This document shows, piece after piece, positions 51,921 to 61,604 of a stretch of DNA of 64,000 bases. Source of the stretch: Caloramator mitchellensis. Lineage in GTDB: Bacteria > Bacillota > Clostridia > Clostridiales > Caloramatoraceae. The first letter of the stretch is position 1. Each line of letters begins with the position of its first letter. The notes beneath the pieces were generated by a model. It searched no databases and was not told the DNA's origin. It saw nothing but the letters and a program-made list of their open reading frames with translations. The translations under genes were made by a program, and so were the position numbers. The stretch spans positions 124,001 to 188,000 of the forward strand of contig NZ_LKHP01000002.1 in assembly GCF_001440545.1 (NCBI RefSeq), written 5' to 3'.

Positions 51921-52877
51921 ATGAAGAAAAAAATTAAAAAACAAAGTTTAATCCGCTATGTAATACTGCTGCTTATTTCACTTATACCAACTGTAATAAC
52001 AAGTTTCACTTTCTATAAAATAAATTTCAACTCGGATTCAGAAAGCATTGCAAAGACATTAGAAATGATTGGACGAAGGCAGGTATCTACAATAATTGAA
52101 TGGAAGGAAGAATTTTTTTATGATTTAAACACGCTTGCCCACGTTGATTGTTTTATTAATCTTGAAAAAGACGATATATCTAAGGTGCTTGAATATGTCA
52201 AATTCAACAAACCAGTTTTTCGAGAAATCTACGTTATCGATAAAAATGGAAACTTTATATATGGATATATAAATAATAAAAAAGAATTCATTAATTCATT
52301 TGTAGTTAGAAACGCCCTCGGGGGAGTGGAAAAAATATCAGATGTTTTTAAATCAGACGGCAAACTATATTTTGACGTTGGAACACCAATATTTAAAGAA
52401 GAAGAAATTGTTGGAGCAATATGTGCAAGAATAGACCTAATGTATCTCAGTATCTTGATGAAAGCAATCGAAAAGGATGATGGGATAGAATCGTTTATAG
52501 TAAGTAAAGATGGTATTTTTTTAACCGAATCACGATACTACCCTGACGCGATTGGAAATCTTAAAATCGATATCCAAAAGATTAAAACGAGCATTGATTT
52601 TTCCAAAACAATTCCCTACAAGGACTACAGGGGCAAGGATGTATATGGATGCTACTTCGATATAAATGACACAGGTTGGATTTTATTAGTTCAAAAGGAT
52701 GCAGATGAAGTAAAAAACAGCAACAAAAATATATTAGATATTGGAAAATACACAGCAATTTTTCAAATAATAGGACTTGCAGCACTTAAAAAGCTAAAGG
52801 ATGAAAATTTGATTGATAATTCAATATTAGATGTAATAGAAAAACAGTATAAGGATGAAAAAAAAGCAGACAAATAA
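51921..52877 (+). CDS. Orphan Cache-domain membrane protein without output domain
   Basis: 318 residues. One N-terminal helix (YVILLLISLIPTVITSFTF) followed by a double Cache (PDC) domain, residues about 35-265: FREIYVIDKNGNFIYGY, DVFKSDGKLYFDVGTPIFKEEEIVGAICARID, FIVSKDGIFLTESRYYPDA, DTGWILLVQKD. In chemoreceptors, kinases or cyclases a second helix and HAMP follow here. Instead there is a short amphipathic segment and the tail AALKKLKDENLIDNSIL, similar to SHOCT motifs. Either a truncated receptor or a ligand-binding partner. GAGGTG before ATG. Divergent from the aldose-like gene. Confidence 0.8.
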   Translation: MKKKIKKQSLIRYVILLLISLIPTVITSFTFYKINFNSDSESIAKTLEMIGRRQVSTIIEWKEEFFYDLNTLAHVDCFINLEKDDISKVLEYVKFNKPVFREIYVIDKNGNFIYGYINNKKEFINSFVVRNALGGVEKISDVFKSDGKLYFDVGTPIFKEEEIVGAICARIDLMYLSILMKAIEKDDGIESFIVSKDGIFLTESRYYPDAIGNLKIDIQKIKTSIDFSKTIPYKDYRGKDVYGCYFDINDTGWILLVQKDADEVKNSNKNILDIGKYTAIFQIIGLAALKKLKDENLIDNSILDVIEKQYKDEKKADK

Positions 52878-52911
52878 AATCTTAAGTGCCAGGCACTTAA
52901 GATTAAGTTTT
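52878..52911 (+). terminator. Terminator of the Cache gene, REP-like palindrome
   Basis: Perfect 13-bp stem AATCTTAAGTGCC / GGCACTTAAGATT starting at the stop codon, then AAGTTTTTTG. The heart GTGCCAGGCAC is the same as in the REP-like elements. Confidence 0.85.
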
Positions 52912-52923
52912 TTGTATGAAAAA

Positions 52924-52977
52924 GAGTTCTTGAATTGTCAAACAATTCAAGAACTCAAGAAATCAAGTGAATGTCAC
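52924..52977 (-). repeat. REP-like element at the arcC stop codon
   Basis: From the arcC TAG: GTGACATTCACTTG, TTTCTTGAG and then a perfect 15-bp inverted repeat GAGTTCTTGAATTGT-TTG-ACAATTCAAGAACTC. The arm sequence recurs at 11271-11317 and 60836-60895. Confidence 0.85.
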
Positions 52978-53928
52978 CTATTTAGTGATAACAGTTCCAG
53001 TTAAACCTTTAAGAGCTTCTCTTGCCTTTTCAAGTGAAGTTATAACTGCCTTTCTTCCTTCCTTAGATTCAGCAAACATTAAAGCTGCCTTAACCTTTGG
53101 AAGCATTGAGCCCGGCGCAAAGTGACCTTCTTCAATATATTTTCTAGCCTCTTTTGAATTCATCGTATCAAGTTCCTTCTGGTCTGGCTTATTGAAGTTT
53201 ATAGCAACTTTTTCTACTGCAGTTAATATTATAAGCTCATCTGCGTCAAGTATCTCAGCAATCTTTTCTGAAGCAAGGTCCTTATCTATAACTGCTGCAA
53301 CGCCTTCTAATGAACCGTCTTCCTTTTGAACAACAGGAACGCCGCCACCTCCAACTGTTATAACAACGTGGCCAGCTTCAACTAAAGTCTTAACAACTTC
53401 CTTTTCAACAACATCTATAGGCATAGGTGATGCAACAACTCTTCTCCATCCTCTTCCTGCATCCTCCTTCATAACATATCCCTTTTCAGCCATAAGCTTT
53501 TTAGCTTGTTCTTCTGTGAAGAATGAGCCTACTGGTTTTGTTGGATTCTTAAATCCAGGGTCGTTCTTATCAACAACAACTTGAGTTACAACAGCTGCTA
53601 TACTCTTATTTAAACCTCTTCTAACCATTTCTTCCCTAACTGCCTGTTGTAGGTGATAGCCAATATATCCTTGGCTCATCGCACCGCATTCTGGGAATGG
53701 CATAACCGGGTTGTTTTCGTTAACAGTAGCTGCTGCTTCATATGTAGCAACTATTTGGCCAACCTGTGGTCCGTTACCATGCGCTATAACTACTTCATGA
53801 CCATCTTCTATAAGGTCAACTATAGCCTTTGCTGTATGATGAGCTGTTAAAAGCTGCGCTTCAGCTGATATATCCTTTGGATTTGCTTGAAGAGCATTTC
53901 CCCCCAAAGCAACTACAATTCTTGCCAT
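52978..53928 (-). CDS. arcC: Carbamate kinase
   Basis: 316 residues. Makes ATP from carbamoyl phosphate, the energy step of arginine fermentation. Seen: RIVVALGGNALQAN at the start, IAHGNGPQVGQIVA, VVASPMPIDVVE and ITVGGGGVPVV; IDKDLASEKIAEILDAD near the middle. ATG after GGGAGG. Last gene of arcA-arcB-arcC, separated from arcB by a hairpin. Confidence 0.97.
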   Translation of the reverse strand: MARIVVALGGNALQANPKDISAEAQLLTAHHTAKAIVDLIEDGHEVVIAHGNGPQVGQIVATYEAAATVNENNPVMPFPECGAMSQGYIGYHLQQAVREEMVRRGLNKSIAAVVTQVVVDKNDPGFKNPTKPVGSFFTEEQAKKLMAEKGYVMKEDAGRGWRRVVASPMPIDVVEKEVVKTLVEAGHVVITVGGGGVPVVQKEDGSLEGVAAVIDKDLASEKIAEILDADELIILTAVEKVAINFNKPDQKELDTMNSKEARKYIEEGHFAPGSMLPKVKAALMFAESKEGRKAVITSLEKAREALKGLTGTVITK

Positions 53929-53963
53929 AAATTTGCCTCCCTTGTTAATTCATTATTTTTTAA

Positions 53964-54001
53964 AAGGCTGCCTCTAAAAATTTATTATTTGAGACAGCCT
54001 T
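53964..54001 (-). terminator. Hairpin between arcB and arcC
   Basis: AAGGCTGTCTC ... GAGGCAGCCTT (one mismatch) followed by TTAAAAAATAATG; the same stem sequence as the oxidase terminator at 6720. Likely partial termination inside the arc operon. Confidence 0.65.
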
Positions 54002-54015
54002 CTATGTAATTCAAA

Positions 54016-55005
54016 TTATAATGTTGCTACCATAACTGCCTTTATTGTATGCATTCTGTTTTCTGCTTCATCAAATACTACTGAATGTCTGCTTCTGAAT
54101 ACTTCGTCAGTAACTTCTCTGATATCAAGACCCATTTTTTCCTTAGCATCCTTTGCCATCTTAGTTTCAAAGTCATGGAATGATGGTAAGCAGTGCATGA
54201 ATATAACATCTGGATTACCTGTTGCCTTTAACATATCCATAGTTACCCTGAAAGGAGTTAAAAGTTCAACTCTCTTTGGAAGTTCTGCCTCTTCTCCCAT
54301 TGATGCCCAAACGTCAGTATAGATTACATCTGCTCCCTTTAAGCTCTCTATGTTATCTGAAACTTCAATAACTGCACCTGTTTGTTTTGCAACTTCATTA
54401 ACTTCTGCTAAAATCTTTGAATCTGGCCATAATTCCTTTGGACCATATGCTACAAAGTGCATTCCCATCTTAGCGCATCCATACATCCAAGCATATGACA
54501 TATTGTTTCTTGTATCTCCTACAAATACTACTTTTACCTTGTTAAGAGGCTTTGCAACATGTTCTTCTATTGTCATAAGGTCTGCAAGTATTTGAGTTGG
54601 ATGGTCAACGTCAGTTAAACCGTTCCATACAGGAACTCCTGAGTATTTTGCCAAATCTTCAACTACCTTTTGTTCGTATCCTCTGTATTCGATACCATCA
54701 TAATATCTTCCAAGAACCTTTGCAGTGTCTTCTAACGATTCCTTTTTACCCATTTGTGAGCTGTTTGAATCAAGGAATGTTACGTGTGCTCCTTCATCAA
54801 GTGCTGCAACTTCAAATGCACATCTTGTTCTTGTTGAAGTCTTTTCGAATAATAATACTATGTTCTTTCCTGCAAGTAGATTATTTCTTATTCCTGCTCT
54901 CTTCTTTGACTTTAGATCGTGTGATAAATCAAGCATGTATCTGATTTCCTCTGGTGTGAAATCCATTAGTGTCAAAAAGCTTCTTCCCTTTAAATTAACT
55001 GGCAT
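54016..55005 (-). CDS. arcB: Ornithine carbamoyltransferase (catabolic)
   Basis: 329 residues. Splits citrulline with phosphate to ornithine and carbamoyl phosphate. Seen: the carbamoyl phosphate loop [56 protein letters not shown] and the ornithine loop MHCLPSFHD. Argues for the catabolic role: its place between arcA and arcC. ATG after GGGAGG. 20 bp from arcA. Confidence 0.95.
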   Translation of the reverse strand: MPVNLKGRSFLTLMDFTPEEIRYMLDLSHDLKSKKRAGIRNNLLAGKNIVLLFEKTSTRTRCAFEVAALDEGAHVTFLDSNSSQMGKKESLEDTAKVLGRYYDGIEYRGYEQKVVEDLAKYSGVPVWNGLTDVDHPTQILADLMTIEEHVAKPLNKVKVVFVGDTRNNMSYAWMYGCAKMGMHFVAYGPKELWPDSKILAEVNEVAKQTGAVIEVSDNIESLKGADVIYTDVWASMGEEAELPKRVELLTPFRVTMDMLKATGNPDVIFMHCLPSFHDFETKMAKDAKEKMGLDIREVTDEVFRSRHSVVFDEAENRMHTIKAVMVATL

Positions 55006-55025
55006 AATTTATTCCTCCCTTAAAA

Positions 55026-56249
55026 TTAAATTTTTTCTCTGTAAAGCGGCATACTCATGCATCTTGGACCGCCACGTCCTCTTGATAATTCTGAGCTTGG
55101 TATTGAAATAACTTTAATACCCTTCTTATCTAGTATTTCATTTGTAACATAATTTCTTTCATATGTTACTACTACTCCAGGTGCAATTGCAAGAGTATTT
55201 GAACCGTCATTCCACTGTTCCCTTCCTGCAATTATAAAATCACCGCCTCCGCATTGTATGAGTTCAACAGATGATAAATTTAGAGCATCAGCCAAAATTC
55301 TATCTACAGGGCTTGTATTGTGTTTAAACTTAAGAGTATTATTTGCACCCTTTGTTATTTCATACACGCTAAGAGGTCCTTGAATACCAGGGTGTATTGT
55401 AAATTTGTCATAGTCAACCATAGTAAATACAGTGTCAAGATGCATAAATGCTCTGCATTTTGGTATCTCAAAAACCAAAACCTTTTCAAAACTTGTATTT
55501 GAATTAAATAAATTTTTTGCAACAATTTCAATTGCCTCTGCTGATGTTCTTTCACTGCAGCCAATTGCTACAACCTTGTCGGATAAAACAAGTTCATCCC
55601 CGCCCTCAAGGGCAAAAGGCATTGACCTTTCATACCACAGAGGAGTTTCAGGATTATTAAATAGCTTATTATATTTAATTACATACTTCAAGAAAAGAGT
55701 TTCCCTTTTTCTTGCATCCATCCTCATTTTGTTCAATGTTATACCATTACCAATTGATGCCCCTGGGTCTCTTGTAAAGTAAAGATTAGGCATCGGGTCA
55801 AGATAAAATGGATAGTCATCAAACATCAATTCAACCAATGAAGTAGGCTCTTTAATCTCAACTTCCTTCTTTCTAACACCCGCCATTATCTTATCAACCA
55901 TTCCTCTTGTATCAAACCCGAGAAGGTATCCCTTTAAAGCCTCCTTCAAAGAATGCGAGGTTATTTCACTTTCATTTAAAAACTCATCTAAAAACTCATT
56001 TTTTATTTTTTCATCCTTCAAAACTTCTGTTACAAGTTCTTCAAGATAATAGACCTCTGCTCCATTTTCCCTTAAAACCTGGGCAAATTTATCATGTTCC
56101 TGCTGAGCAATCTTAAGAAAAGGAATATCGTCAAAAAGGAGTCTCCCAAGATACTCTGGAACCAAATTTTCAACTTCGTATCCAGGTCTGTGGAGCATAA
56201 CTCTTTTTAACTTTCCAATTTCGGAAGTTACATTAACAAACTGGTTCAT
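55026..56249 (-). CDS. arcA: Arginine deiminase
   Basis: 407 residues. Hydrolyses arginine to citrulline and ammonia. Seen: [29 protein letters not shown], the catalytic His region [34 protein letters not shown], and the nucleophile Cys in [12 protein letters not shown] (C397). ATG after CTAGGAGGAG. First gene of arcABC; the promoter has a palindromic operator between -35 and -10. Confidence 0.97.
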   Translation of the reverse strand: MNQFVNVTSEIGKLKRVMLHRPGYEVENLVPEYLGRLLFDDIPFLKIAQQEHDKFAQVLRENGAEVYYLEELVTEVLKDEKIKNEFLDEFLNESEITSHSLKEALKGYLLGFDTRGMVDKIMAGVRKKEVEIKEPTSLVELMFDDYPFYLDPMPNLYFTRDPGASIGNGITLNKMRMDARKRETLFLKYVIKYNKLFNNPETPLWYERSMPFALEGGDELVLSDKVVAIGCSERTSAEAIEIVAKNLFNSNTSFEKVLVFEIPKCRAFMHLDTVFTMVDYDKFTIHPGIQGPLSVYEITKGANNTLKFKHNTSPVDRILADALNLSSVELIQCGGGDFIIAGREQWNDGSNTLAIAPGVVVTYERNYVTNEILDKKGIKVISIPSSELSRGRGGPRCMSMPLYREKI

Positions 56250-56282
56250 CCCAACTCCTCCTAGTCGTTAAACTACATATAC

Positions 56283-56310
56283 ATTATACATCGAATGTAT
56301 AATAAATCAA
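56283..56310 (-). promoter_or_regulatory. arcA promoter with ArgR-like operator
   Basis: TTGATT (56305-56310), 16-bp spacer, TATAAT (56283-56288). The space between the boxes, and the -10 itself, is a palindrome ATTATACAT-CGA-ATGTATAAT (56283-56303). Its position suits repression or activation by an ArgR/AhrC-type regulator, inferred from the function of the genes. Confidence 0.6.
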
Positions 56311-56479
56311 ACTGTTAGAAAATTTAAAATTTTGTCAAAAGCGGTCGTTTTATGATTTTAGTTCAAGCTTTATCCCTTAAAGTCTCTTATTCTTTAGTAT
56401 GCTTTAAAAATCGTTAAAAATTTATAAATATTCAAACAATTTTGCAAAAGCACTTGCATATTTATACACGATATAAAAA
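56311..56479. other. Gene-free spacer between arcA and the DUF1576 gene
   Basis: Part of a 366-bp gap (56250-56615). No open frame, tRNA or clear promoter pair beyond the arcA promoter; AT-rich with no repeats I could recognise. Confidence 0.5.
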
Positions 56480-56541
56480 GGCTGCCGCAAAATTACCTAT
56501 GATTCCTTAAGCTAATGCTTTGCATATATTTTGCGACAGCC
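56480..56541 (-). terminator. Terminator of the DUF1576 gene
   Basis: 14-bp stem GGCTGCCGCAAAAT / ATTTTGCGACAGCC with one mismatch, an inner small stem AAGC/GCTT, and five T on the minus strand. Shares the GGCTG-C / ACAGCC part with the hairpins at 6720 and 53964. Confidence 0.8.
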
Positions 56542-56615
56542 CTTAAAATTGTTTTTATAAAAATAATATTTTATACATTTATTATTTGCTTATAAAAACA
56601 AAAAATACAACAAAC

Positions 56616-57860
56616 TTAATATTTATACTCAACTTTTTTTCTCATTATTGCAGATAGTATTGGTACCAAAACTATTGCTACAATACCACCTGCAAAACCA
56701 TTGTTATATAAATTTAATCCTCCATGTAGATAACTCATATTCATAACTACGGATACATGAAAAAATCCAGCTATTATTCCCGCAAACCATCCGAACTCTC
56801 CAGCAATAGGAGCAAGGTTAGTCCCAAACAAAGATGCTAATATTATAGATTGAGAATTAATTTCCCAAATATTTAGATATGCTGATATATATGTTCCAAT
56901 CAAAACAGGAATAGTATTAATTAAATGTTTCCCTAAAGCTCCAAATCCAACAATTGTTAGAATAGCCCCTAAAACAGGTCCTGTAAGCTCTCCTTTTATA
57001 CCCAAAACATAAACAACAAATAATATTCCCATTGTTCCCATGTTAAAAAGAGTAGCCCCTACTCCAAAATCAGTGTAATAGTCCATATAAAGTCTTCCTG
57101 TAGTTTTCAATATGCAAGTGTATTGCTTGATAGCTTCTTCATCAATTATCAATGCGAATACAACAAGCAAAACAAAAAGACTTAAAAATATAAATGTGAA
57201 CATTTGATTATTTCCTGTAGATAATATAAGCCTTCTCTCAAAATCAATTCCAAAAGCCCTAAACTTTGACATCATCATCGTTGCAATCAATCCGCCTGCA
57301 AGTCCCATATTGTATAGGCAGTAACCTTGATGAAGCTTTAATGAATATTTTGCTATAGGTGGCAGTATAAAACCTATAAATCCTGCTATCCCAATTCCAA
57401 GCATAAGTCCTGGAACCTTGCCAAGTATATTTAAAAATGCCAATTCCACTACAGCAGGGGACAATGTCGTTCCAAAAAGAGCAATCAAAATATAGTTTTT
57501 AAACTTATCTTTATTAAACAGCGAAAAAATATATACCCCTATTATAGTTGGCCAAATATTGACTATATTTTTCCCAAACAAAGAAAATCCAACTGTTGTA
57601 AAATAGGCTGCAATAAGTGCACCATTTATTTCAAGTTTATTAATAAAATATAGAAAAATTATACCTGCTCCGACAAGACCTGCATTGAAAAATGCTGCAC
57701 CAACTCCTCCAACAGCTATATAATCTGTAATTAACAAATCCGATTGATTGATAATGCTTAATATTCCTTTACTTACTTCCCTCAATGAATCAAATGAAAA
57801 GGCAATTACAAAAAAGAATAGATTCACTAAAATTAATAGAGCATATTCTCTTCTCTTCAA
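56616..57860 (-). CDS. DUF1576 family membrane protein
   Basis: 414 residues, about twelve hydrophobic helices. Two halves are related: DYIAVGGVGAAFFNAGLVG (about 46-64) and DYYTDFGVGATLFNMGTMG (about 256-274), and FGTTLSPAVVE with FGTNLAPIAGE, which shows an internal duplication with transporter-like inverted or parallel symmetry. Family function unknown; a transporter is likely. Start is TTG 57860 behind AAGGGGG. It lies between the arginine deiminase operon and a MATE exporter but shares no operon with them. Confidence 0.88.
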   Translation of the reverse strand: MKRREYALLILVNLFFFVIAFSFDSLREVSKGILSIINQSDLLITDYIAVGGVGAAFFNAGLVGAGIIFLYFINKLEINGALIAAYFTTVGFSLFGKNIVNIWPTIIGVYIFSLFNKDKFKNYILIALFGTTLSPAVVELAFLNILGKVPGLMLGIGIAGFIGFILPPIAKYSLKLHQGYCLYNMGLAGGLIATMMMSKFRAFGIDFERRLILSTGNNQMFTFIFLSLFVLLVVFALIIDEEAIKQYTCILKTTGRLYMDYYTDFGVGATLFNMGTMGILFVVYVLGIKGELTGPVLGAILTIVGFGALGKHLINTIPVLIGTYISAYLNIWEINSQSIILASLFGTNLAPIAGEFGWFAGIIAGFFHVSVVMNMSYLHGGLNLYNNGFAGGIVAIVLVPILSAIMRKKVEYKY

Positions 57861-57971
57861 ATTCCATCCCCCTTAAAAATTTTTAAAATAAGCTATCAAA
57901 TTAAACTATTTGTATTATAATTATACTTGATGGCTTTAAATTATTCTATAGAAAAATAAAGGAAGGTAATT

Positions 57972-59306
57972 ATGAACGATATAAAAAATATTAGAAAGAA
58001 AATAATATCAATGATATTGCCTATAACATTTGAAAATATTCTTCAAATGACGGCTGGACTTATAACCATGGCAATGATAGGTAGAATTGATGAGGTTTCA
58101 ATTTCTGCAATAGGACTTTCAAGCAGAATTTATAATTTAATATGGGCACTTTTTAAGGGAGTTGCAACTGGAGTTACTGTAATAATAGCCCAAAGTTTTG
58201 GAGCAAAAGACTTTGAAAAATTAAGAAAAAGCGTTAAGCAAGCCTTTATAACTTCAATATTTTTTGTCTTGATGTTCCAAATAATAATACTACTAAACTC
58301 AAAACCATTGCTAATGATTTTTAACCCTAAAGATAATCTTTTAAGTCATGCCAATCTTTATCTTAGAATCACCACTTTGAGCCTTCCTTTTATGGTAATA
58401 ATACTTCTAATCGCAGGGATTATGCAGGGAATGGGAAACGCAAAAACGCCTATGTATGTAACTTTATCCATGAACGCATTTAATATAATATTTGGATACA
58501 TATTGATTTTCGGACATTTTGGCTTTCCAAAATTAGGACTTATAGGTGCTGCTATTTCTTCTGTTTTATCATACTTCTTAGCATCACTTATTGGACTTTT
58601 CATACTTTTCAAGAAAACAAATATAGTAAAGGGATTATCATTAAAACCTGAACTTGATAAACAGTTAACACTCAATATATACAAATTAGGCTTGCCATCT
58701 TCATTTGAATCAGTCTTCTGGCAGGTAGCTGCGATAATACTAACAAGGATGGTCCTAAAATACGGTGAAACAAGCCTTGCAGCATATCAGGTTGGGCTCC
58801 AAGCAGAATCAATCTCATATATGCCTGCAATTGGATTTGGAATAGCTGCAACTTCATTTATTGGACAGGCAGTAGGTGCAAAGGATTTTAAGTCGTCAAA
58901 AATTTACCTCAAAGAAATATTGAAGGGCTCCATTCTTATAACAAGTTTTACAACTGCTTTACTTGTATTTTTCCCAAATAAAATAATGATGATGCTGACG
59001 AACAGACCTGAAGTTATAAAAATAGGTGCACTTTATCTATTCATTATGGGACTTGTTCAAATACCTCAAAACACTGCCATGGTTTTCACTGGTGCACTTA
59101 GGGGTGCAGGATTTACTCAAATCCCTATGTATGTTGCATTTGTCGGACTTTGGGGTATTAGAGTCCCTGGTGTAATTCTAATCTCAAGCTTTTTTAAGCT
59201 TCCAATAGTTTATATTTGGATTGTCATGGCATTCGATTTAGTGATAAGATTTTTATTGAGTATGATTTTATATAAATACAAAAAAATTTCAAATGACAAA
59301 AGTTAA
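57972..59306 (+). CDS. MATE-family efflux transporter
   Basis: 444 residues, twelve helices in two halves. N-terminal half MILPITFENILQMTAGLITMAMIGRI; second half start LPSSFESVFWQVAAIILTRM; MATE motifs GIMQGMGNAKTPMYVT and ALRGAGFTQIPMYVAF repeat at equivalent positions. Exports cationic drugs or metabolites against Na+ or H+. ATG behind GGAAGG. Single gene. Confidence 0.95.
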   Translation: MNDIKNIRKKIISMILPITFENILQMTAGLITMAMIGRIDEVSISAIGLSSRIYNLIWALFKGVATGVTVIIAQSFGAKDFEKLRKSVKQAFITSIFFVLMFQIIILLNSKPLLMIFNPKDNLLSHANLYLRITTLSLPFMVIILLIAGIMQGMGNAKTPMYVTLSMNAFNIIFGYILIFGHFGFPKLGLIGAAISSVLSYFLASLIGLFILFKKTNIVKGLSLKPELDKQLTLNIYKLGLPSSFESVFWQVAAIILTRMVLKYGETSLAAYQVGLQAESISYMPAIGFGIAATSFIGQAVGAKDFKSSKIYLKEILKGSILITSFTTALLVFFPNKIMMMLTNRPEVIKIGALYLFIMGLVQIPQNTAMVFTGALRGAGFTQIPMYVAFVGLWGIRVPGVILISSFFKLPIVYIWIVMAFDLVIRFLLSMILYKYKKISNDKS

Positions 59307-59384
59307 TTTTAATTAATAAAAAACTTTTAATTTATTTTAAGCTGGATTATAATAATATTGAAAATAAATAGCGAGGTGACCAAA

Positions 59385-60839
59385 ATGGGTGTTTTATCAC
59401 ATTTAGAACCAAAGGACGTTTTTTACTACTTTGAAGAAATAACAAAGATTCCACACGGTTCAGGCAATGAAAAAGCTATAAGCGATTGGCTTGTGAAATT
59501 TGCAAATGAACACAATCTTGAAGTTATTCAAGACAAAGCAAATAACATCATAATCAAAAAGAGTGGAACTCAAGGATACGAAAATGCTCCAACAGTTATA
59601 CTACAAGGCCATATGGACATGGTTTGTGAAAAAAACAAGGACACATCACATGATTTTGAAAAAGACCCACTAAAGCTTAGAATCGAAGGAGATTACATAT
59701 ATGCTACAGGAACAACTCTTGGTGCAGACAATGGTATAGCTATGGCATATGCCCTTGCAATACTTGCATCAAAGGATATTCCACACCCACCGCTTGAAGT
59801 TCTTCTTACAGTTGAAGAAGAAACGGGTATGGGTGGAGCAATGGCTATCGATGGTTCACTTTTAAATGGTAAAATAATGATAAACATGGACTCTGAAGAA
59901 GAAGGAAAGCTACTTGTAAGTTGCGCCGGTGGTGTTAGAACAAGACACCTTTTAAACATCGAATGGATGGATGCACCTTCAAACCTTGTTCCATACGTTA
60001 TTGCAATAAGAGGTCTAAAGGGTGGTCACTCAGGTATGGAAATTGACAAGGGAAGAGGAAACTCAAACAAAATAATGGGAAGAATACTTAATGACCTTTC
60101 AAACAGCTTCGACTTTGAAATCGCTGAAATAAACGGCGGCTCAAAGATGAATGCAATCCCAAGAGAATGCGACGCAGTTGTGTTAATCAACGAAGAAGAT
60201 AAAACAAACTTTGAAGCAAAAATAAAGGAATGGGATGAAATTCTAAAAAATGAACTTAGGGCTTCAGATGCTGGAGTTTCTGTTCTATTCAGCAAATTAG
60301 AAAACAAAATCCAAAAGGTATTTTCAAAAGAAACTAAGGAAAAGGCAATAGCAGCACTTGTTTTAATTCCAAATGGAATAAAAACAATGTCAATGCATAT
60401 AAAGGACCTTGTTGAAAGTTCAACAAACCTTGGCGTTGTTGCAACAGAAGGCGATACAATAAGATTTGAAAGCGCCCTTAGAAGTTCAGTAAGAAGCTTA
60501 AAATACGCTATACTTAACGAAGCTGAAATGGTTGCAAAGGTTCTTGGATTACAGCTAATCGCAGATTCTGATTACCCAGAATGGCAATACAACCCAGATA
60601 GCAAAATTAGAGACGTAATGATAGAAATATATAAAGACATGTTTGGAAGTGAACCAGAAATTTATGCAATTCACGCAGGCGTTGAATGCGGTCTTCTTGG
60701 AGAAAAACTTGGCGGTGCTGACATGATATCCTTTGGACCAAATCTATTTGATGTCCACACTCCAGATGAACACATGAGCATCTCATCTGTTCAAAGAATG
60801 TGGAATTACCTATTAAAGGTCCTTGCTGCCGTTAAGTGA
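59385..60839 (+). CDS. pepD: Aminoacyl-histidine dipeptidase (PepD, M20)
   Basis: 484 residues, cytosolic Zn metallopeptidase splitting dipeptides such as Xaa-His. Seen: FYYFEEITKIPHGSGNE, metal motif VILQGHMDMVCEK (His-Asp), TLGADNGIAMAYALA, LTVEEETGMGGA with the catalytic Glu pair, and the late metal His in AIHAGVECGLLGEK. ATG 59385 follows GAGGTGA; a TTG further up is in frame but has no ribosome site. Ends in TGA that is part of a REP-like element. Confidence 0.95.
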   Translation: MGVLSHLEPKDVFYYFEEITKIPHGSGNEKAISDWLVKFANEHNLEVIQDKANNIIIKKSGTQGYENAPTVILQGHMDMVCEKNKDTSHDFEKDPLKLRIEGDYIYATGTTLGADNGIAMAYALAILASKDIPHPPLEVLLTVEEETGMGGAMAIDGSLLNGKIMINMDSEEEGKLLVSCAGGVRTRHLLNIEWMDAPSNLVPYVIAIRGLKGGHSGMEIDKGRGNSNKIMGRILNDLSNSFDFEIAEINGGSKMNAIPRECDAVVLINEEDKTNFEAKIKEWDEILKNELRASDAGVSVLFSKLENKIQKVFSKETKEKAIAALVLIPNGIKTMSMHIKDLVESSTNLGVVATEGDTIRFESALRSSVRSLKYAILNEAEMVAKVLGLQLIADSDYPEWQYNPDSKIRDVMIEIYKDMFGSEPEIYAIHAGVECGLLGEKLGGADMISFGPNLFDVHTPDEHMSISSVQRMWNYLLKVLAAVK

Positions 60840-60895
60840 CATTCACTTGATTTCTTGACTTCTTGAGTTGTTTGACAATTCAAAAATCAAGTGAA
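60836..60895 (+). repeat. REP-like element at the pepD stop codon
   Basis: Palindromic head AAGTGACATTCACTT overlapping TGA, then TTCACTTGATTT (60842-60853) and its exact complement AAATCAAGTGAA (60884-60895) enclosing an inner hairpin TTGAGTTGT/ACAATTCAA. The most complete copy of the window. Confidence 0.85.
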
Positions 60896-60923
60896 CGATT
60901 TAAATTACAGACTTCATATATAT

Positions 60924-60952
60924 CCGGGCTGCCTTAAACTTAGGCAGCCCGG
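60924..60952 (+). terminator. Terminator between pepD and the DUF454 gene
   Basis: Perfect 11-bp stem CCGGGCTGCCT / AGGCAGCCCGG, then AATTTTATAT on the plus strand. Possibly used from both sides. Confidence 0.8.
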
Positions 60953-60983
60953 AATTTTATATACATTACCGTCTATATAAACT

Positions 60984-61382
60984 TTATATGTTTTCTATTT
61001 CTTCATCTTTTTCTTGAGTTTTAAGAGATAAAATATGATAGGATACAAAAATTGCTACTATGATTAAAACAATTTGCAGAAAAACATGTTTCACAATAAA
61101 AATATAAGAGTAAATAATTGATGACCAGAGTATAAGAATACCTATAACCTTTACCCTTCTAGGTATCACTTTTTTCTCCTGATAATTTTTTATATATTCC
61201 CCAAGATATTTATTGTTAATCAGCCATGTATATAGTTTATCTGAAGTTCTTAAAAAAATAGCAGCTGCTAATAGTAAAAATGGAGTTGTCGGAAGTATTG
61301 GTAAAAAAATTCCTATGAAACCTAAAACCACAAAAATCAAGCCAAATGAAATACCTAAAAATTTCTTAACCCTGTTAATCAT
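60984..61382 (-). CDS. YbaN/DUF454 small membrane protein
   Basis: 132 residues, three to four helices. The family signature FVVLGFIGIFLPILPTTPFLLLAAAIF is clear, cut here into LGFIGIFLPILPTTPF and LLLAAAIFLRTSDKLYTWL. Function unknown across the family. ATG after TTGGAGG. 33 bp downstream of the DUF6485 gene on the same strand, so perhaps cotranscribed. Confidence 0.9.
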   Translation of the reverse strand: MINRVKKFLGISFGLIFVVLGFIGIFLPILPTTPFLLLAAAIFLRTSDKLYTWLINNKYLGEYIKNYQEKKVIPRRVKVIGILILWSSIIYSYIFIVKHVFLQIVLIIVAIFVSYHILSLKTQEKDEEIENI

Positions 61383-61415
61383 CTATACCTCCAATATAAT
61401 CATTAATTTCATAAT

Positions 61416-61604
61416 CTAACCTCTGTCTTTTATAAAATTAGCCACACTTCTATCCCACATAGCTTCTCCTTCCTTTGTAAAGAAGCAACCTGGAATTTCG
61501 CCTTTATCCCTGTGGTATGCAACGCATTCACAACATTTCCCTCTCCTTAAGCAAGCCGTATATGTGCAAGTGCATCCTTTAATATTTTTTTCAACGCAGC
61601 TCAT
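61416..61604 (-). CDS. DUF6485-type Cys-rich small protein
   Basis: 62 residues with seven Cys in CVEKNIKGCTCTYTACLRRG and KCCECVAYHRDKGEIPGCFF, a pattern of small metal- or FeS-binding proteins named DUF6485. The C-terminal EGEAMWDRSVANF is conserved in similar proteins as I remember them. Role unknown. ATG after GAGGGGAG. Confidence 0.8.
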   Translation of the reverse strand: MSCVEKNIKGCTCTYTACLRRGKCCECVAYHRDKGEIPGCFFTKEGEAMWDRSVANFIKDRG

